DNA from: Acidovorax sp. NB1 | GTDB lineage: Bacteria; Pseudomonadota; Gammaproteobacteria; Burkholderiales; Burkholderiaceae_C | Reading direction: 5' to 3' | Assembly (NCBI RefSeq): GCF_005405905.1 | Contig: NZ_BJHU01000029.1 | Span: 1-64,000, forward strand | DNA: 64,000 nt | Shown: one piece after another, positions 33,507 through 43,252 of the stretch | Layout: each line of letters opens with the position of its first letter | Position numbering within the stretch: the stretch's first letter is position 1 | Position numbers and translations under genes: made by a program | Notes under the pieces: model-generated | The model's input: the letters and a program-made list of their open reading frames with translations, nothing else | Database searches by the model: none | Told to the model about the DNA's origin: nothing

Positions 33507-34387
33507 TCGATTTTATTAACTACCTGATAAACGGTGCGCTGTCAGGGCTTCTGTATGCGTTGATCGCCATGGGTTTCGTCGTGATCTATCGCGCGTCAAA
33601 GGTGTTCAACTTTGCACAAGGTGAGTTGGTGGTCTTTGGCGGCTACATGGTGTGGTGGACGATTATTCAGATGGGTCTACCGCTGTGGGTCGGATTGCCC
33701 GTGGCATTCGTTAGTGCTGCAATTTTTGGTTTCATGATTGAGCGGATATTTTTTGCCCGTCTGGTTGGGGAATCCGTCTTCTCGATGGTCATGGTGACGA
33801 TCGGTCTCTTGATTCTGATCCGAGGCGTTGTGTTGGTGCTTTTTGGTCCACAGGTGCGTGCTTTTCCGATCATCTTTCCTCTGGATCCGATCATCGTTGG
33901 CGATCTCATCGTCTCCCGTTCGATGCTCTACGGTGGAATTATGACCATCTTCATCGGCGTTGGCCTCTCCTGGTTTTTCAACCGGACAAGGGCTGGCTTG
34001 ACCATGACGGCCGTGGCGGAAGACCACCAGGTGGCCATGTCCATGGGCATCTCGGTGCAGCGTTCCATTGCCTTTGCGTGGGTGCTGGGATCCGTGCTTT
34101 CCACACTGGGGGCGATAGTGCATTTGAGTGGCCGCTCCATCAACATGATGAGCTCCGACATCGGCCTGGCTGCCTTGCCGGTGGCCTTGCTGGCTGGGTT
34201 GGAGTCCCTCGCAGGTTTGCTGATCGCCGGTGTTTTGGTGGGTGTGATTCAGGGTTTGGCTTCGGCCTATCTCGATCCCCTGGTGGGGGGAGCGCTGGGC
34301 TCCGTCTTTCCTTTCATCATCATGCTGGTGGTGTTGTTAATTCGTCCCACCGGCATGTTCGGGTGGAAAACCATTGAGAGGGTATGA
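33503..34387 (+). CDS. livH: Liv-type ABC importer permease LivH
   Basis: The 294-residue membrane protein starts FINYLINGALSGLLYALIAMGFVVIYRASKVFNFAQGE, the conserved LivH start, and has about eight membrane spans plus the cytoplasmic coupling loop TAVAEDHQVAMSMGI that contacts the ATPases. It overlaps both neighbours by 4 bp. Confidence 0.92.
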   Translation: MIDFINYLINGALSGLLYALIAMGFVVIYRASKVFNFAQGELVVFGGYMVWWTIIQMGLPLWVGLPVAFVSAAIFGFMIERIFFARLVGESVFSMVMVTIGLLILIRGVVLVLFGPQVRAFPIIFPLDPIIVGDLIVSRSMLYGGIMTIFIGVGLSWFFNRTRAGLTMTAVAEDHQVAMSMGISVQRSIAFAWVLGSVLSTLGAIVHLSGRSINMMSSDIGLAALPVALLAGLESLAGLLIAGVLVGVIQGLASAYLDPLVGGALGSVFPFIIMLVVLLIRPTGMFGWKTIERV

Positions 34388-35442
34388 GCATGGATCCCGC
34401 AGGTGTATTCGCGACTTCTTTCGCCAAAGACCAAGCACTAATTCGCACGCGCAGCCAGGCGGTGGCATTGGGCCTGTTTGTTATAGCGTTGTTTGCGCTG
34501 CCCCTGATCAGCGAGGTCCGCTGGGTGGCGATCATGACCTCTATGCTGATTACTGCAGTGGTGGTCATGGGGCTGCAGATCAATACTGGTCTAGCGGGTC
34601 AGATCAATTTGGGTCAAGCTGCGTTCATGGGGGTTGGTGCGTATGCAACAGCGCTCCTAGCGACGAAAGGCCACCTGCCTTTCTGGCTGGCTTTGCCCAT
34701 CGGCGGGCTGTGCGCGGCGCTTTTTGGGCTGGTGTTTGGATTAACCGCAATGCGCATAAAGGGTTTTTACCTTGCCTTGACCACGATTGCTGCGCAGATT
34801 TTGTTCCACTTCTTTGTGCTCAACCTGCCTGCCAAGTGGCTGGGGGGATCTAACGGCATCACTCTGGAACCAGCACAGCTCCTTGGTTTCGTTTTCAACA
34901 CCGATACCCGCATTTACTACCTGTGTCTGGTAGTGGCCTTCATCATGATTGCGGGCGCCTACGGCGTCGCACGCAGCCGCCATGGTCGAATTTTTGCGGC
35001 AGTGCGCGATGACGACGTGGCCTCAGGAATGATGGGCATCAATGTCGTGCGCACCAAGGTACTTGCCTTCTTGCTGGGTGCGTTTTACGCGGGCATCGGT
35101 GGAGGGCTCTGGGCTTACTACGTCAGGTTCGTGGCGATTGACCAGTTCACCCTGATCCACTCGATATGGTTCATCGCGATGATCATTGTGGGTGGCATGG
35201 GGTCGGTGACGGGCGCGCTGATCGGCGTGTTTGTTATCCGTACTGCCCAGGAGACGATCACCATCGTGGGCCCTTCACTGGTCGAGAACTTTTCCTTCCT
35301 GAGCGGAGATGTTGTTTTCGCAGTGATGAATATTTTCCTGGGTGGAGTCATCGCGGCCTTTCTGATCTTTGAGCCACGCGGTCTGATGCACCGGTGGAAC
35401 ATCGTCAAGCGGTCTTATCGCATGTGGCCTTACCCATATTGA
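34384..35442 (+). CDS. livM: Liv-type ABC importer permease LivM
   Basis: The 352-residue protein has around eight to ten membrane spans, the LivM block NTGLAGQINLGQAAFMGVGAY, and the coupling loop ARSRHGRIFAAVRDDDVASGMMGI. It pairs with LivH to form the membrane channel. ATG 34384 overlaps the livH stop. A free N-terminal stretch of about 30 residues precedes the first helix. Confidence 0.92.
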   Translation: MSMDPAGVFATSFAKDQALIRTRSQAVALGLFVIALFALPLISEVRWVAIMTSMLITAVVVMGLQINTGLAGQINLGQAAFMGVGAYATALLATKGHLPFWLALPIGGLCAALFGLVFGLTAMRIKGFYLALTTIAAQILFHFFVLNLPAKWLGGSNGITLEPAQLLGFVFNTDTRIYYLCLVVAFIMIAGAYGVARSRHGRIFAAVRDDDVASGMMGINVVRTKVLAFLLGAFYAGIGGGLWAYYVRFVAIDQFTLIHSIWFIAMIIVGGMGSVTGALIGVFVIRTAQETITIVGPSLVENFSFLSGDVVFAVMNIFLGGVIAAFLIFEPRGLMHRWNIVKRSYRMWPYPY

Positions 35443-35527
35443 CCGCAATCCTGTTTTCTGCAGCCACCTTAGGCGCTGGGAAGGGCTGCTCCAATGCAAA
35501 GCGCTACTACAAAAGGAGACTTTTTTT

Positions 35528-36778
35528 ATGAAAACGAATCGAGCAAAGTTGTCGGCAATGGTCAAACTGGGGCAACGCGGCGCTTTACTGGCGTCAGCCT
35601 TGTGCCTTGGCGGCATGGCACAAGCTCAGACTACTTACAACGTGGCTGGCCTGGCTGACTTCACCGGACCTTTCGCAGACATCATGAAAGATATGACGGG
35701 ATGCCGCCGTGCGGTGCTCGACTGGTGGAGCGAAGAGGTCGGTAAAGCGCAGGGCGTCGCATTGCGAATCAAGGATTTCGACACCCGCTATGACGTCGCC
35801 CAAGTGGCCAGCCTCTGGCCAGGCATCAAGTCCGAGCTCAACCCGGTGGCTGTTCTGGGTGTGGGCGGTGCAGATACCAATGCGCTGCAGCAGCGCTTGC
35901 CTAGTGACAAGGTGCCTCTTGTCCAGTCGACAGCAGGATATGGATTTGCTTGGAAGGGTGATAACTGGGTGTTCAATGCCCGTGCCACTTACCCGCACGA
36001 AGCGGCTGCGTTTTATGTGTGGATGCAGAAGAAGTCGGGTTCGTCTGCTCCTCTCAAGGTGGGGGTGATTTCATCGGAAGTATCGCCGGCCTACGTGGAC
36101 ATCCACAAAGGTGTCGAGAAGTTCGCTAAGGACAATCCGAAGATCATTGAAGTCGTTGAAACGATTTATACCGAAGCACAGCCGACCGACCTTACCCAGC
36201 AGGTCAGCCGCCTGGTCCGCAAGGGGGCCACGGTACTGCAGGTGTTCAACAATACAGCATCGGTAGTGGCGACACGGCGCGCCCTGCAAAGCCTTGGAAA
36301 AACCAATATTCCGATAGTGGTTAGCGCTCATAACGGGTTGCTTTCGTCGGGGAAAGCGCTGGGTGACCTGAGCCAAATGGATGGAAACTATGAGGTCTAT
36401 GGCATGGCCATGGCCGCCGAAGGCGCAACACCGGCACGGGACTTCTTCGAGAAACTGCGCAGCCAATACAAGTTGCAAGCCGCCTATAACTCTGCCTGCA
36501 TTATGGGCATGAGCCAAGCGATGTTGACGGTTCGTGCCGTTGAAAATGTTGTCAAGGTCAAAGGTGCTGGCGGTGTGACGGGCGAAGAGGTTCGCGCTGC
36601 ACTGCTGTCCACCCCCATGCCTACCGAGCGCAGTTTTGGCTTGTTGCCCAATATCAAGTTCAACAATGATGCGCCGTTCCCGACCTCGGGCACAGCCGTC
36701 AACATCGGCACCGTCGAAAAGGGAAAGTACAAACTTCTCGAGCAGAACGTTCCGGTTCCTGTGTTGAACAAGTGGTAA
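35528..36778 (+). CDS. Periplasmic substrate-binding protein of the Liv-type importer
   Basis: The 416-residue protein has a Sec signal peptide (GALLASALCLGGMAQAQ, cleavage after about residue 34) and a type I periplasmic binding fold (YNVAGLADFTGPFADIM...). It delivers the substrate to LivHM. The protein lacks the short-chain amino acid pattern of LivK, and with the surrounding acyl-CoA genes an aliphatic or aromatic acid is the likelier ligand. A strong AAAGGAG ribosome site lies just before the ATG. Confidence 0.88.
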   Translation: MKTNRAKLSAMVKLGQRGALLASALCLGGMAQAQTTYNVAGLADFTGPFADIMKDMTGCRRAVLDWWSEEVGKAQGVALRIKDFDTRYDVAQVASLWPGIKSELNPVAVLGVGGADTNALQQRLPSDKVPLVQSTAGYGFAWKGDNWVFNARATYPHEAAAFYVWMQKKSGSSAPLKVGVISSEVSPAYVDIHKGVEKFAKDNPKIIEVVETIYTEAQPTDLTQQVSRLVRKGATVLQVFNNTASVVATRRALQSLGKTNIPIVVSAHNGLLSSGKALGDLSQMDGNYEVYGMAMAAEGATPARDFFEKLRSQYKLQAAYNSACIMGMSQAMLTVRAVENVVKVKGAGGVTGEEVRAALLSTPMPTERSFGLLPNIKFNNDAPFPTSGTAVNIGTVEKGKYKLLEQNVPVPVLNKW

Positions 36779-36788
36779 TTGCAAATCG

Positions 36789-36818
36789 GCCTGGGTCTCG
36801 GGCCACCGAGACCCAGGC
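36789..36818 (+). terminator. Strong hairpin between binding-protein and livF genes
   Basis: A 13-bp perfect stem (36789-36801 with 36806-36818, loop GCCA) lies 10 bp after the binding-protein stop. No U-tract follows, so rather than a full terminator it is probably an attenuator or an mRNA 3'-end stabiliser that raises the binding protein over the membrane components. Such hairpins are common after binding-protein genes. Confidence 0.65.
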
Positions 36819-36838
36819 CACATCATCTGGAGCTACCC

Positions 36839-37627
36839 GTGCTTGAACTGAACAACGTTGAAGTCCTCTACAGCGACGTCATTCTTGCTGTCAAAGGCAT
36901 TACCGCCAAAGTCCCCGCTGGACAGTGCGTGACCTTGCTGGGCGCCAATGGCGCTGGCAAGAGCACCACGCTCAAGGCCATCTCCAACCTGGTCAGGACA
37001 GAGGATGGTCGTGTGACGGCGGGGAGTATTCAATTTGATGGTGCGGACATCACCGGTGCCAACCCCGTCGATGTCGTTCGCAAGGGGTTGGTACATGTCA
37101 TGGAAGGGCGCAAGGTTCTCCGCCACATGACAGTGGAGCAGAACCTGGTGGTGGGCGGTCATATGGGCAGCGCTGGCGATGCCAAGGAAATGCTTGATGA
37201 GGTGTATAGCCGCATCAAGCGTCTGAAAGCCTTGCGTACTCGCACAGCAGGTTACCTGTCGGGCGGCGAGCAGCAATTGCTGGTAATTGGACGGGCCCTG
37301 ATGGCCAAGCCTAAGTTGGTGATGATCGACGAGCCTTCGCTCGGCTTGGCTCCGCTGATGGTCGATGAGGTCTATGGTTTGCTGAGTGACCTCAAGACCA
37401 GCGGTCTGACTCTGCTGATCGTGGAGCAAAACACCCGCGTCGCTCTGGATTTAGCCGACTACGGCTATGTGATGGAGAGCGGACGGATCGTGTTAGAGGG
37501 CCCCTCCAACAGCTTAAAGACCAACGAGGACGTTCGAGAGTTCTACCTCGGCCTGACGGTCGATGGGGAGCGCAAGAGTTTCCGCGACATGAAACATTAC
37601 CGCCGCCGCAAGCGCTGGCTGGGTTGA
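36839..37627 (+). CDS. livF: Liv-type ABC importer, ATPase LivF
   Basis: The 262-residue ATPase shows Walker A GANGAGKSTTLKA, signature LSGGEQQLL and Walker B KLVMIDEPSLGLAP. It ends with a basic extension (RKSFRDMKHYRRRKRWLG) seen in members of acid-uptake clusters. GTG 36839 is chosen because GGAG lies 8 bp upstream and the LivF fold starts at LELNNVEVLY. A longer upstream frame would run through the hairpin. Confidence 0.9.
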   Translation: MLELNNVEVLYSDVILAVKGITAKVPAGQCVTLLGANGAGKSTTLKAISNLVRTEDGRVTAGSIQFDGADITGANPVDVVRKGLVHVMEGRKVLRHMTVEQNLVVGGHMGSAGDAKEMLDEVYSRIKRLKALRTRTAGYLSGGEQQLLVIGRALMAKPKLVMIDEPSLGLAPLMVDEVYGLLSDLKTSGLTLLIVEQNTRVALDLADYGYVMESGRIVLEGPSNSLKTNEDVREFYLGLTVDGERKSFRDMKHYRRRKRWLG

Positions 37628-37670
37628 CCGCATTGGGTCAGTCGTTTTCCAAGTTTTCAAGGATGGGTTT

Positions 37671-38822
37671 ATGAGCATCGTTTCCAATGCATTGCTGAGC
37701 GAACAAGAAGTCATTATTCGGGAGTCTGCCCGGCGTGTCGCGACTGAAGTGGTGGGTAGCACGGCCGCCGAACGTGATCGCACGGGGGCTTGGCCACACG
37801 ACGAAATCAAGGCAGTTGCCGACGTAGGCTTCATGGGCATGCTCGCCCCGCCAGCATACGGCGGTTCCGGGCTTTCATTCGTGGAGTATTGCCTGGCTAT
37901 TGAAGAATTCGCAGCGGCCGATGGTGGCTTCGCCACCATGATGCACGTCCACAACTCAGCTGCGCACGTGTTACGTAGTTTTGGAACCGAACAACAGATG
38001 GCCCGCCATCTGCCGGATCTGGCCAGTGGCAAGCGCATTGGTGCCTTTTTATTGTCAGAGCCCCATGCAGGCTCGGATACCGCAGCCATCCGGACCACGG
38101 CTAAGCGGGACGGCGACGTTTATGTGATCAATGGCAGCAAACAATGGATTTCCAATGGCAGTGAAGCGGGCTTTGCGCTCGTCGTGGCAGCAACTGCGGA
38201 ACCAGGTGCCCGTCACCGCTTCAGCCTGTTCATCGCGGACCCCGAAGATCCAGGCTACCAATGCTTGCGTATCGAAAGGAAGCTGGGCCAGCACACGGCC
38301 CACACGGCTCAGATTCAGCTGGACAACATGCGTGTTCCAGTTCAGAACATGATCGGTGAGGAAGGGCGCGGGTATGGCAAAGCACTATCGCTGTTGTCCG
38401 ATGGGCGCATCGCAATCGCCGCCCTGGCCATCGGCATTGCCCGTGCAGCGCTGGAGGCAGCCATCCGCTACGCCAAAGAGCGCGAGGCCTATGGCAAGCC
38501 ACTCACCGAACTGCAGGCCATTAGCTTTGATTTGGCGGAAATGGCCATGCAGGTTGAGGTGGCGCACCAGTACATGCTGTATGCAGCTCGTCTTACGGAT
38601 GCGGGCCTGCCAACCAGTAAGGAGGCCTCCGTTGCTAAACTCTATGCCAGCGAAATGGCTGAAAAGGTTTGCTCTGCGGCGCTGCAAGTGCATGGTGGCT
38701 ACGGGTATGTCAACGACTTCCCGGTCGAGCGCTATTATCGCGATGTGCGCGTTACAAAGATCTACGAAGGCACTAGTCACATTCAAAAGTTGATCATTGC
38801 GCGCAGTATCTTGGCTGGCTGA
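37671..38822 (+). CDS. Acyl-CoA dehydrogenase
   Basis: The 383-residue flavoprotein carries the family blocks AFLLSEPHAGSDTAAI (FAD/CoA site), QWISNGSEAG, and at the C-terminus QVHGGYGYVNDFPVERYYRDVRVTKIYEGTSHIQ, in which the catalytic Glu lies in YEGTSHIQ (E368-type). It should form the 2-enoyl-CoA that the hydratase uses. It is the last catabolic gene of the + strand operon, 43 bp after livF. Confidence 0.92.
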   Translation: MSIVSNALLSEQEVIIRESARRVATEVVGSTAAERDRTGAWPHDEIKAVADVGFMGMLAPPAYGGSGLSFVEYCLAIEEFAAADGGFATMMHVHNSAAHVLRSFGTEQQMARHLPDLASGKRIGAFLLSEPHAGSDTAAIRTTAKRDGDVYVINGSKQWISNGSEAGFALVVAATAEPGARHRFSLFIADPEDPGYQCLRIERKLGQHTAHTAQIQLDNMRVPVQNMIGEEGRGYGKALSLLSDGRIAIAALAIGIARAALEAAIRYAKEREAYGKPLTELQAISFDLAEMAMQVEVAHQYMLYAARLTDAGLPTSKEASVAKLYASEMAEKVCSAALQVHGGYGYVNDFPVERYYRDVRVTKIYEGTSHIQKLIIARSILAG

Positions 38823-38918
38823 TGAGCACGGCCTTTCTCCGCAGGCCTATCGGCGAAAGCAGTTCGATACACTTTGCCTCAGTTAGCGATACGAATGCCC
38901 TCAAGGAAAACAACACCA

Positions 38919-39599
38919 ATGAGTACGCCAATTGAGGCAAAGCCCAAGTCACTGACACGCAATGCTGCCAAAAGATCGGGCAAGGGCGCAAAATGGAACA
39001 ATGCGGTCAGCGGCGCGGATGAGCAGTACCAGCTCAAAAAGCAAGCTGTCATTGCGGAAGCTTCGCGCGCATTTGGCCGCCATGGGTACAAGAATGTGTC
39101 CTTGGACGAGATTGCAAAAACGCTCAACGTCACCAAGCCTGCCCTCTACTACTACTTCAAGAACAAGCAGGAACTTGTCTACGAATGCCACGAGCTCGCC
39201 ATGCATTTGGGAGATCGCGTCTTGCAAGACGCGATCGCTTCGGAAAATACTGGTTTCGGTCGGATCTCGGTCTTCATTAAGAACTACATCTCGTTGCTAA
39301 CGGATGAAATGGGCGCACCGGCGATCCTCCAGGATTTCTCCGGTATGACTGTGGCGGATCAGAAAAAAATCACTTTGCGTCGGCGAAAGTTTGATCAAGA
39401 GCTGCGCAAAGTGCTCGAGGGGGGTGTTCAGGATGGTTCCATTGCCCCGTGCAACGTGAAATTGGCGGTGTTCTGGTTCATGGGCGCTGTTAGCTCGATT
39501 ACCCAATGGATGCATATCGATGGCAGCCTTGGAAGCGACGAAGTGGCCGATATTTTTATCGGTTTTCTTGCGCATGGTATTCGTCCCAGTCAAGCGTGA
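38919..39599 (+). CDS. TetR-family regulator of the catabolic cluster
   Basis: The 226-residue protein has a ~30-residue basic lead, then the TetR HTH (GRHGYKNVSLDEIAKTLNVTKPALYYYFKNKQELVYEC, about 48-88) and an alpha-helical ligand domain of the fatty-acid-regulator type. The start at ATG 38919 is taken because AGGA precedes it; ATG 38895 is possible. The two palindromic sites at 27379 and 28516 are its probable operators and an acyl-CoA its probable inducer. Confidence 0.85.
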   Translation: MSTPIEAKPKSLTRNAAKRSGKGAKWNNAVSGADEQYQLKKQAVIAEASRAFGRHGYKNVSLDEIAKTLNVTKPALYYYFKNKQELVYECHELAMHLGDRVLQDAIASENTGFGRISVFIKNYISLLTDEMGAPAILQDFSGMTVADQKKITLRRRKFDQELRKVLEGGVQDGSIAPCNVKLAVFWFMGAVSSITQWMHIDGSLGSDEVADIFIGFLAHGIRPSQA

Positions 39600-39896
39600 A
39601 TCTGGCGCAACAGGCTTGGGCTTCCGGTTGTGTTCTTCGCAGTGAGGCAATTCTGGCGGACATCGTCGTGCATGGCGGAAACCGGTGCTGGAATCAGGTC
39701 TTCAGGCTTGATCAGGATGGCAAGGTGGTCGAGTTCTTCGAGGCAGCCAATGCGAGTCTTTCTGCTTCGACGATGGGATGCTGAGAAGCTGGTCGGCCCA
39801 CACGGGAATCCAAGGCGGCTTTCAAGGCGTGTGCGATGGCCCAATGAATTAGTGGGCAGTGACGCATTCAATGAATGGAGAGCACCACAATTGCGC
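39600..39896. other. Region without an assignable gene after tetR
   Basis: Both strands are open for about 400 bases, but neither product shows any family character or ribosome site. The - strand stretch lies where the toxin partner of the downstream antitoxin would be expected, yet no RES-domain motif is visible. It may be a decayed toxin gene. Confidence 0.35.
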
Positions 39897-40124
39897 TCAG
39901 GAATAGGCCCCGGATTGCGCGCGCAGGAGGTGGCTACGCACCAAATCCAGCCCGCCGGGTCCGCTGAGAACATCCAGTGGACGACGATGACCAAATGTCG
40001 GTGCCAATTCCAACAGCCATTGGTCAAGCCAAGCCCGCGCGTCAAAACCTACTGGTGTTCCTGATTCATCAACCATACGCTGAACAAGTGCGGAGAGGGT
40101 AGCGATATCGTCTTCGAGGGCCAT
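39897..40124 (-). CDS. ParS/MbcA-type antitoxin (toxin-binding domain only)
   Basis: The 75-residue protein ends WLDQWLLELAPTFGHRRPLDVLSGPGGLDLVRSHLLRAQSGAYS, which matches the Xre/MbcA/ParS toxin-binding domain: a helix with W, the G-x-RRPLD-x-L turn and a terminal helix leading to G-x-Y. The N-terminal DNA-binding part of full antitoxins is missing, and no RES toxin follows, so it appears orphaned. An upstream start at 40175 exists but gives an unlikely extension. Confidence 0.65.
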   Translation of the reverse strand: MALEDDIATLSALVQRMVDESGTPVGFDARAWLDQWLLELAPTFGHRRPLDVLSGPGGLDLVRSHLLRAQSGAYS

Positions 40125-40386
40125 GGCCCATTCTGATCTGCACGCCAGATGAATGCAATGCACACGTCCGGGCAAGGTATCTTGAATTGAAGGGAGTTCC
40201 CCGCCCTACCACCGCCTGCATGACGAACATGGAGGCGATGAACTGCAGTGGGCGATTCAGCGAATTGCTCGCTTGCTTTGGGCGGACATATGAAAACTGC
40301 CTTGGTCTTCGGCTGGGGTGCAAGAGTGTGGGGGGTATTTTGGACGTGCGAGCACCGCGCGTGCTGCTGCAACTATCGCGGCTGAG
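40125..40386. other. Spacer before IS21 element
   Basis: About 260 bp with no recognised gene on either strand. The left neighbour sequence of the IS21 insertion does not continue the IS5 transposase found on its right, so a rearrangement has occurred here. Confidence 0.4.
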
Positions 40387-40584
40387 TGTTGGCGCCGATT
40401 CAAAATTGAGCCACCGTGCCGATTGAATTTTGAGCCAGGGCTAATGGCCAACCTGTGAAGGTCGGCTGTGGATAAGTGTAGTGCCTTGGGTCGGTTTTGG
40501 TCTCCTTGGTGATCGAGCTCGGTGGTCGTCCGTTGAGGGTAAGCCGCGCAGGGCGAAGCCCGTAGCGGCTTGCCCTTGAGCCGC

Positions 40585-41370
40585 TCAGAACGGCTCAGCC
40601 TTCTTGGCCTGTTCGCGTGCCTTGATGCGTTTCTTGGCCACGGCTGTGCTGTGCATGAACCTGTGGGACTCGTTGCCCGTCTCGACGATGTGGCAGTGGT
40701 GCGTGAGTCGATCCAGCAGTGCCGTGGTCATCTTGGCATCGCCGAACACGCTGGACCATTCCTTGAAGTCCAGGTTGGTGGTGATCATCACGCTGGTCTG
40801 CTCGTAGAGCTTGCTCAGCAGGTGGAACAGCAAGGCGCCGCCTGCCTGGCTGAAGGGCAGGTAGCCCAGCTCATCAAGGATGACCAGGTCCATGCGCTGC
40901 AAGCTCGCTGCGATGCGGCCTGCCTTGCCTTGGGCCTTCTCCTGCTCCAGTGCGTTGACCAGGTCCACCGTGGAGTAAAACCGCACGCGTGAGCCATGGC
41001 GCGTGATGCCCGCCACGCCGATGGCCGTGGCCAGATGCGTCTTGCCCGTGCCGGGGCCACCCACCAGCACCACGTTGTGCGCCTGCTCGGTGAACGCCAT
41101 GCTGGCCAACTGCTCGATGAGCTTTTTGTCCACGGGCGAGCATTCGAAGTCGAAGCCCGCCAGGTCGCGGTGCACGGGGAACTTCGCCGTGTGCATCTGG
41201 TAGCTCACTGAGCGCATGGCTCTGTCCGTGACTTCCGCTTGCAGCAGGTGCTCCAGCAGCCAGCGCGAGCTCTCCAGCGTGGCGTGGCCGCCTTGCTTGA
41301 CCAGGTCCTCCCAGGCCCCGGCCATGCCGTACAGGCGCAGCTCTTTGAACTCCTTGTCCAGCTCACGCAT
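40585..41370 (-). CDS. istB: IS21 helper ATPase IstB
   Basis: The 261-residue AAA+ protein has Walker [14 protein letters not shown] and Walker [14 protein letters not shown] and is required with IstA for IS21 transposition by assembling on target DNA. ATG 41370 lies 8 bp inside the end of istA, the usual coupled arrangement. Confidence 0.93.
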   Translation of the reverse strand: MRELDKEFKELRLYGMAGAWEDLVKQGGHATLESSRWLLEHLLQAEVTDRAMRSVSYQMHTAKFPVHRDLAGFDFECSPVDKKLIEQLASMAFTEQAHNVVLVGGPGTGKTHLATAIGVAGITRHGSRVRFYSTVDLVNALEQEKAQGKAGRIAASLQRMDLVILDELGYLPFSQAGGALLFHLLSKLYEQTSVMITTNLDFKEWSSVFGDAKMTTALLDRLTHHCHIVETGNESHRFMHSTAVAKKRIKAREQAKKAEPF

Positions 41371-42907
41371 GATCGGCCTCCTGCATGTCGCTGCCAGCGC
41401 GCAGGCTGTCATAGCGCGCCGTGTCGGCCAGGGGTGTCTGGCTCACTTGCAGGTTGGTCGCAACCGTCTCGGGCAGGGGCTGCGCTTGCAGGCGGCCGAG
41501 CACGTTGATGACGTGCTCGGTGCTCACCCGCCCCGATGGCGGCGCACTCTCCAGGGCCAACTCCACCGCCACCAGCACGGCGTCCAGCCCTTGCTTGGGC
41601 ACCTCGGCCAGTACCTGCGCCATCACCCTGTCGCCCCCCTCCTGGTGCAGCAAGCCTTTGCGCATGCGCTGCAATGGCTCGGGCAGGTCTGCAAAGGGCG
41701 CGCCGTTGCGCAGCGCGCCCGGCTTGCGCTCGATCAGCGGCACGTAATGCTGCCAGTCGTAGCGGGTCTGGTTGCGATCGCTCAGGCGCTCGTGCGTGGC
41801 CACCATAGCATCGCCGGCCACCACCACGATCTGCGCCGGGTACAGGTGTGTGCTGACCATTTGCCCCGCCCATTCGCAGGGCACCGAGTAGCGGTTGCGC
41901 GCCACCGTCACCAGGCAGGTGCTGCTCACCTTGGCCGGGTTCTCAACATAGCCATCAAAGGCCACCGGCATCGGCATCAGGTGGCTTTGCTCCAGCTCCA
42001 GCATCTCGGCGATGCTGAACGCTTTGTGCTGCGGGTGGCGCAGCTCTCGCCACAGAGCCCGGCAGCGCTCGCCCAGCCACGCATTGAGCTCGGTAAAGCT
42101 GCCAAAGCGCCGTTGCCCCGCCTCCACCCAGATGCGACGGCGGCTGTCTTGCACATCCTTCTCCACGCGCCCCTTCTCCCAGCCGCTGGCACGGTTGCAA
42201 AAATCAGGGTCGAACAGATAGTGCGCGCACATGGCTGCAAAGCGCGCATTGACCACGCGGCCTTTGCCCTTCTTGACTTTGTCGACCGCCGTCTTCATGT
42301 TGTCGTAGATGCCACGGCGTGCCACGCCACCCAGCGCTGCAAAGCTGCGGGTGTGCGCATCGAACAGCATCTCGTGGCCTTGGCTGGGGTAGGCCACCAG
42401 CCAGAAGGCCCCACTGGCACACAGCTTCATGTGCGAGACCTGCATGCGGTAGTACACCCCGCCCACCAGCAAGCCGTCTTCGCTCCAGTCGAACTGGAAG
42501 GCCTCGCCAAGCTCGAAAGTCAATGGCACGAAGGCCTTGCAGGCCGCCTGTTGGCCTTCACCTTGGCGCCACTTGCGGATGAAGTCCGTCACCCGCGTGT
42601 AGCCACCTTCGTAGCCCGCTGCCTTGATCTGCGTGAACAAGGCCTTGGCCGTGCGCCGCTCCTTCTTGGGCCGCTTGGCATCGGCCTTCAAGGCTTGCTT
42701 GAGCTCCGCCTCGTGCGCCGACAGCTTGGTCGCCTTCGCCGCCTCCCGGCGGTACTTGGGCTCGACCGGCTGCGCCTCGTCCAGCCACTTGGCCACCGTG
42801 TTGCGCGACAGGCCCGTGGCCCTCGATATCTCCCGCTTCGTCTTCTTGTCCCGGCGGTGCATCCGCCGTATCTTGCCAATCATGTCCATGGTGATCACCC
42901 TCTTCAT
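41363..42907 (-). CDS. istA: IS21 transposase IstA
   Basis: The 514-residue transposase has an N-terminal HTH ([22 protein letters not shown]), an rve core with Asp in FQFDWSED, Asp in [10 protein letters not shown] and Glu in KGRVEKDVQ, and a C-terminal beta-barrel. It starts at ATG 42907; Met at 42922 is an in-frame alternative. The frame is uninterrupted, so the element may be active. Confidence 0.92.
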   Translation of the reverse strand: MKRVITMDMIGKIRRMHRRDKKTKREISRATGLSRNTVAKWLDEAQPVEPKYRREAAKATKLSAHEAELKQALKADAKRPKKERRTAKALFTQIKAAGYEGGYTRVTDFIRKWRQGEGQQAACKAFVPLTFELGEAFQFDWSEDGLLVGGVYYRMQVSHMKLCASGAFWLVAYPSQGHEMLFDAHTRSFAALGGVARRGIYDNMKTAVDKVKKGKGRVVNARFAAMCAHYLFDPDFCNRASGWEKGRVEKDVQDSRRRIWVEAGQRRFGSFTELNAWLGERCRALWRELRHPQHKAFSIAEMLELEQSHLMPMPVAFDGYVENPAKVSSTCLVTVARNRYSVPCEWAGQMVSTHLYPAQIVVVAGDAMVATHERLSDRNQTRYDWQHYVPLIERKPGALRNGAPFADLPEPLQRMRKGLLHQEGGDRVMAQVLAEVPKQGLDAVLVAVELALESAPPSGRVSTEHVINVLGRLQAQPLPETVATNLQVSQTPLADTARYDSLRAGSDMQEADHA

Positions 42908-43006
42908 TCCCTTGCTGCACAAAACAGCAGGGTAGGTAAAACACCTGGCTCAGTTTTAGGTCGGCATCACACCAAAAAGTGGCTCAGTTTTCGGTCGGCG
43001 TCAACA

Positions 43007-43252
43007 GATCGGGGTGTCAAAGAGGGCTTCTTCCATCGCCAGATCCGACAAGGTAAACCACTGCTGCATGCAGTGGATGCGCAGCATGGTCTCCAGGGCA
43101 AAGGGTGGGCGGCCGTTCTTGCCCTCGGGGTAGTACGGGGCAATGACATCGATCAATGCAGCCCAGGGAACCACCCGATCCATCTGGACCAGCAGTTCCT
43201 GTTTGCGGGTCTTCTTGGTGCTCAGATTCAGGTCAAGGCTGCTTTGCTTCAT
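43007..43252 (-). pseudogene. IS5-family transposase, N-terminal fragment
   Basis: The frame MKQSSLDLNLSTKKTRKQEL ... PFALETMLRIHCMQQWFTLSD ... EEALFDTPI is the N-terminal third of an IS5-family transposase (DUF772 region). It is cut exactly at the IS21 end, and the catalytic DDE part is absent on the other side of IS21. ATG 43252 matches the usual start of the family. Confidence 0.85.

Larger units (their letters stand above)
40387..43006 (-). mobile_element. IS21-family insertion sequence
   Basis: The 2620-bp element is bounded by TGTTGGCGCCGA at 40387 and the complement of TGTTGACGCCGACC ending at 43006. Each end carries two internal repeats of the type GCCGA-x7-TTGAGCCA / GCCGACC-x-AAAACTGAGCCA, the multiple terminal repeats of IS21. 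It encodes intact IstA and IstB on the - strand. Flanking bases (GGCTGAG and GATCGGG) do not show a target duplication, which fits later deletion on the left side. Confidence 0.85.
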
